Assembly (NCBI RefSeq): GCF_000524195.1
Contig: NW_020170386.1
Location: forward strand, 5,068 to 69,067
Source: Echinococcus granulosus
Lineage: Eukaryota > Platyhelminthes > Cestoda > Cyclophyllidea > Taeniidae
Direction of reading: 5' to 3'
DNA: 64,000 nt
Shown: positions 63,601 through 64,000 of the stretch, in pieces
How the letters are laid out: every line of letters begins with the position of its first letter
How positions within the stretch are numbered: the stretch's first letter is position 1
Translations under genes and position numbers: made by a program
Notes under the pieces: generated by a model
Databases searched by the model: none
What the model saw: only the letters and a program-made list of their open reading frames with translations
Told to the model about the DNA's origin: nothing

Positions 63601-63962
63601 AGCAGTAGTCGAAAATCCCTCCTACTAACTACTGCAGAAAGATACGTTACCTTTATTTTCTGACACCTTAAAAACTGCCAGTTTATGCTATGATGTAACA
63701 CCCCGATGAATAAAGCAGGAGTTGATTGATCATTCGGGAGATTTTCGCGCAAAAATGTTTGACGTATTGAGAAACTGACAGCTTTAATGACCTCGATAAG
63801 TCTGTAATTTTGATCACGTTCTTATGGTCAAAACAAAATAACTTATTCAATTTGCTATTGCAAACCTCGATAAGCTAAGCTTTCCCCTCACTCTAAACAG
63901 GCAACACTGATATAGCGTGGCGAATTTACGAATTAACTAGAGCTGACTCTGTCTTCTGCTAA
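54675..63962 (+). CDS. Cadherin with seven extracellular repeats and a short cytoplasmic tail
   Basis: Five exons join in frame to 1,142 residues: 54675-55962, 58493-59697, 61570-61777, 62677-63342 and 63901-63962. Cadherins mediate calcium-dependent adhesion at the cell surface. A signal peptide (MNLMVVLALLTSISW) is followed by seven cadherin repeats. Six inter-repeat calcium motifs are visible: DVNDNTPSW (about residue 143), DVNDEAPVF (271), DENDERPI (403), DVNDEAPSF (533), DMNDWSPVF (679) and DENDNDPVF (831). Repeat 7 has a Ser/Pro/Ala-rich insertion before its core and carries AQDPDAGVNGQIRY. One membrane helix (about 1082-1108, AVVICIAVIFAIFLCAALIL) leads to a tail of about 35 residues ending in DSVFC. 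No catenin-binding region is present. Repeats without EGF or LamG domains and the large exons resemble protocadherins; that placement is inference. The last exon was chosen because its acceptor restores the frame; other 3' exons beyond the window are possible. Confidence 0.93.
55963..58492 (+). other. Cadherin intron 1
   Basis: A 2.5-kb AT-rich intron between repeats 3 and 4. Only short frames were seen, and no nested gene. Confidence 0.7.
59698..61569 (+). other. Cadherin intron 2 with a GC-rich patch
   Basis: A 1.9-kb intron that splits the boundary of repeats 6 and 7 just before DENDND. Bases about 59960-60240 are more GC-rich and carry a 138-codon frame on the - strand without recognisable domains. 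An inserted element is possible. Confidence 0.55.
61778..62676 (+). other. Cadherin intron 3
   Basis: A 0.9-kb AT-rich intron inside repeat 7. No other feature was seen. Confidence 0.7.
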
Positions 63963-64000
63963 TCTAATGATAGGAATATCGAGGATGCATCACTGTAGTA

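Overview
This window is nuclear DNA from an intron-rich animal. The protein families are all metazoan: a cadherin, a girdin/Daple-type Hook protein, a MATE (SLC47-type) transporter, a RING/B-box protein and 6-phosphogluconate dehydrogenase. Genes are cut into many small exons with GT-AG boundaries. Introns range from 33 nt to about 2.9 kb, and non-coding DNA is AT-rich. A parasitic flatworm (tapeworm or fluke) fits this pattern best, but that is inference; no species marker is present. No operons, CRISPR arrays, rRNA, tRNA or intact transposons were seen.

Layout, left to right. (1) 1.1-4.9 kb, + strand: the 3' part of a gene for a long coiled-coil protein. (2) 7.0-8.8 kb, - strand: a TRIM-like RING/B-box/coiled-coil gene. 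(3) 9.7-10.8 kb, - strand: coding-like fragments, possibly one small gene with very short introns, unresolved. (4) 11.2-16.6 kb, + strand: a complete 6-phosphogluconate dehydrogenase gene in 13 exons, one intron starting with GC. (5) 16.9-17.6 kb, - strand: a complete small gene for the gamma (small) subunit of TFIIA in three exons, including a 33-nt GC-AG intron. It lies tail to tail with the dehydrogenase gene. (6) 18.6-18.8 kb, - strand: coding-like fragments of an unrecognised small protein. (7) 20.0-32.0 kb, + strand: a MATE transporter in 18 exons. (8) 33.3-48.7 kb, + strand: a girdin/Daple (CCDC88) homologue with Hook domain, coiled coil and disordered tail ending in a PDZ-ligand-like sequence. 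(9) 48.7-54.7 kb: a gene-poor stretch ending in a possible promoter and untranslated first exon. (10) 54.7-64.0 kb, + strand: a seven-repeat cadherin with signal peptide, one membrane helix and a very short cytoplasmic tail.

The genes are independent units, not a pathway. 6PGD is a cytosolic housekeeping enzyme (pentose phosphate pathway), TFIIA-gamma a general transcription factor, MATE a proton-coupled efflux carrier, the CCDC88 protein a cytoskeletal or signalling scaffold, and the cadherin an adhesion receptor. Exon models were made by eye from splice sites, reading-frame continuity and remembered family sequence. For the dehydrogenase, TFIIA-gamma, MATE, CCDC88 and cadherin, every junction keeps the frame. 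The first exons of the coiled-coil, RING and CCDC88 genes were not found.
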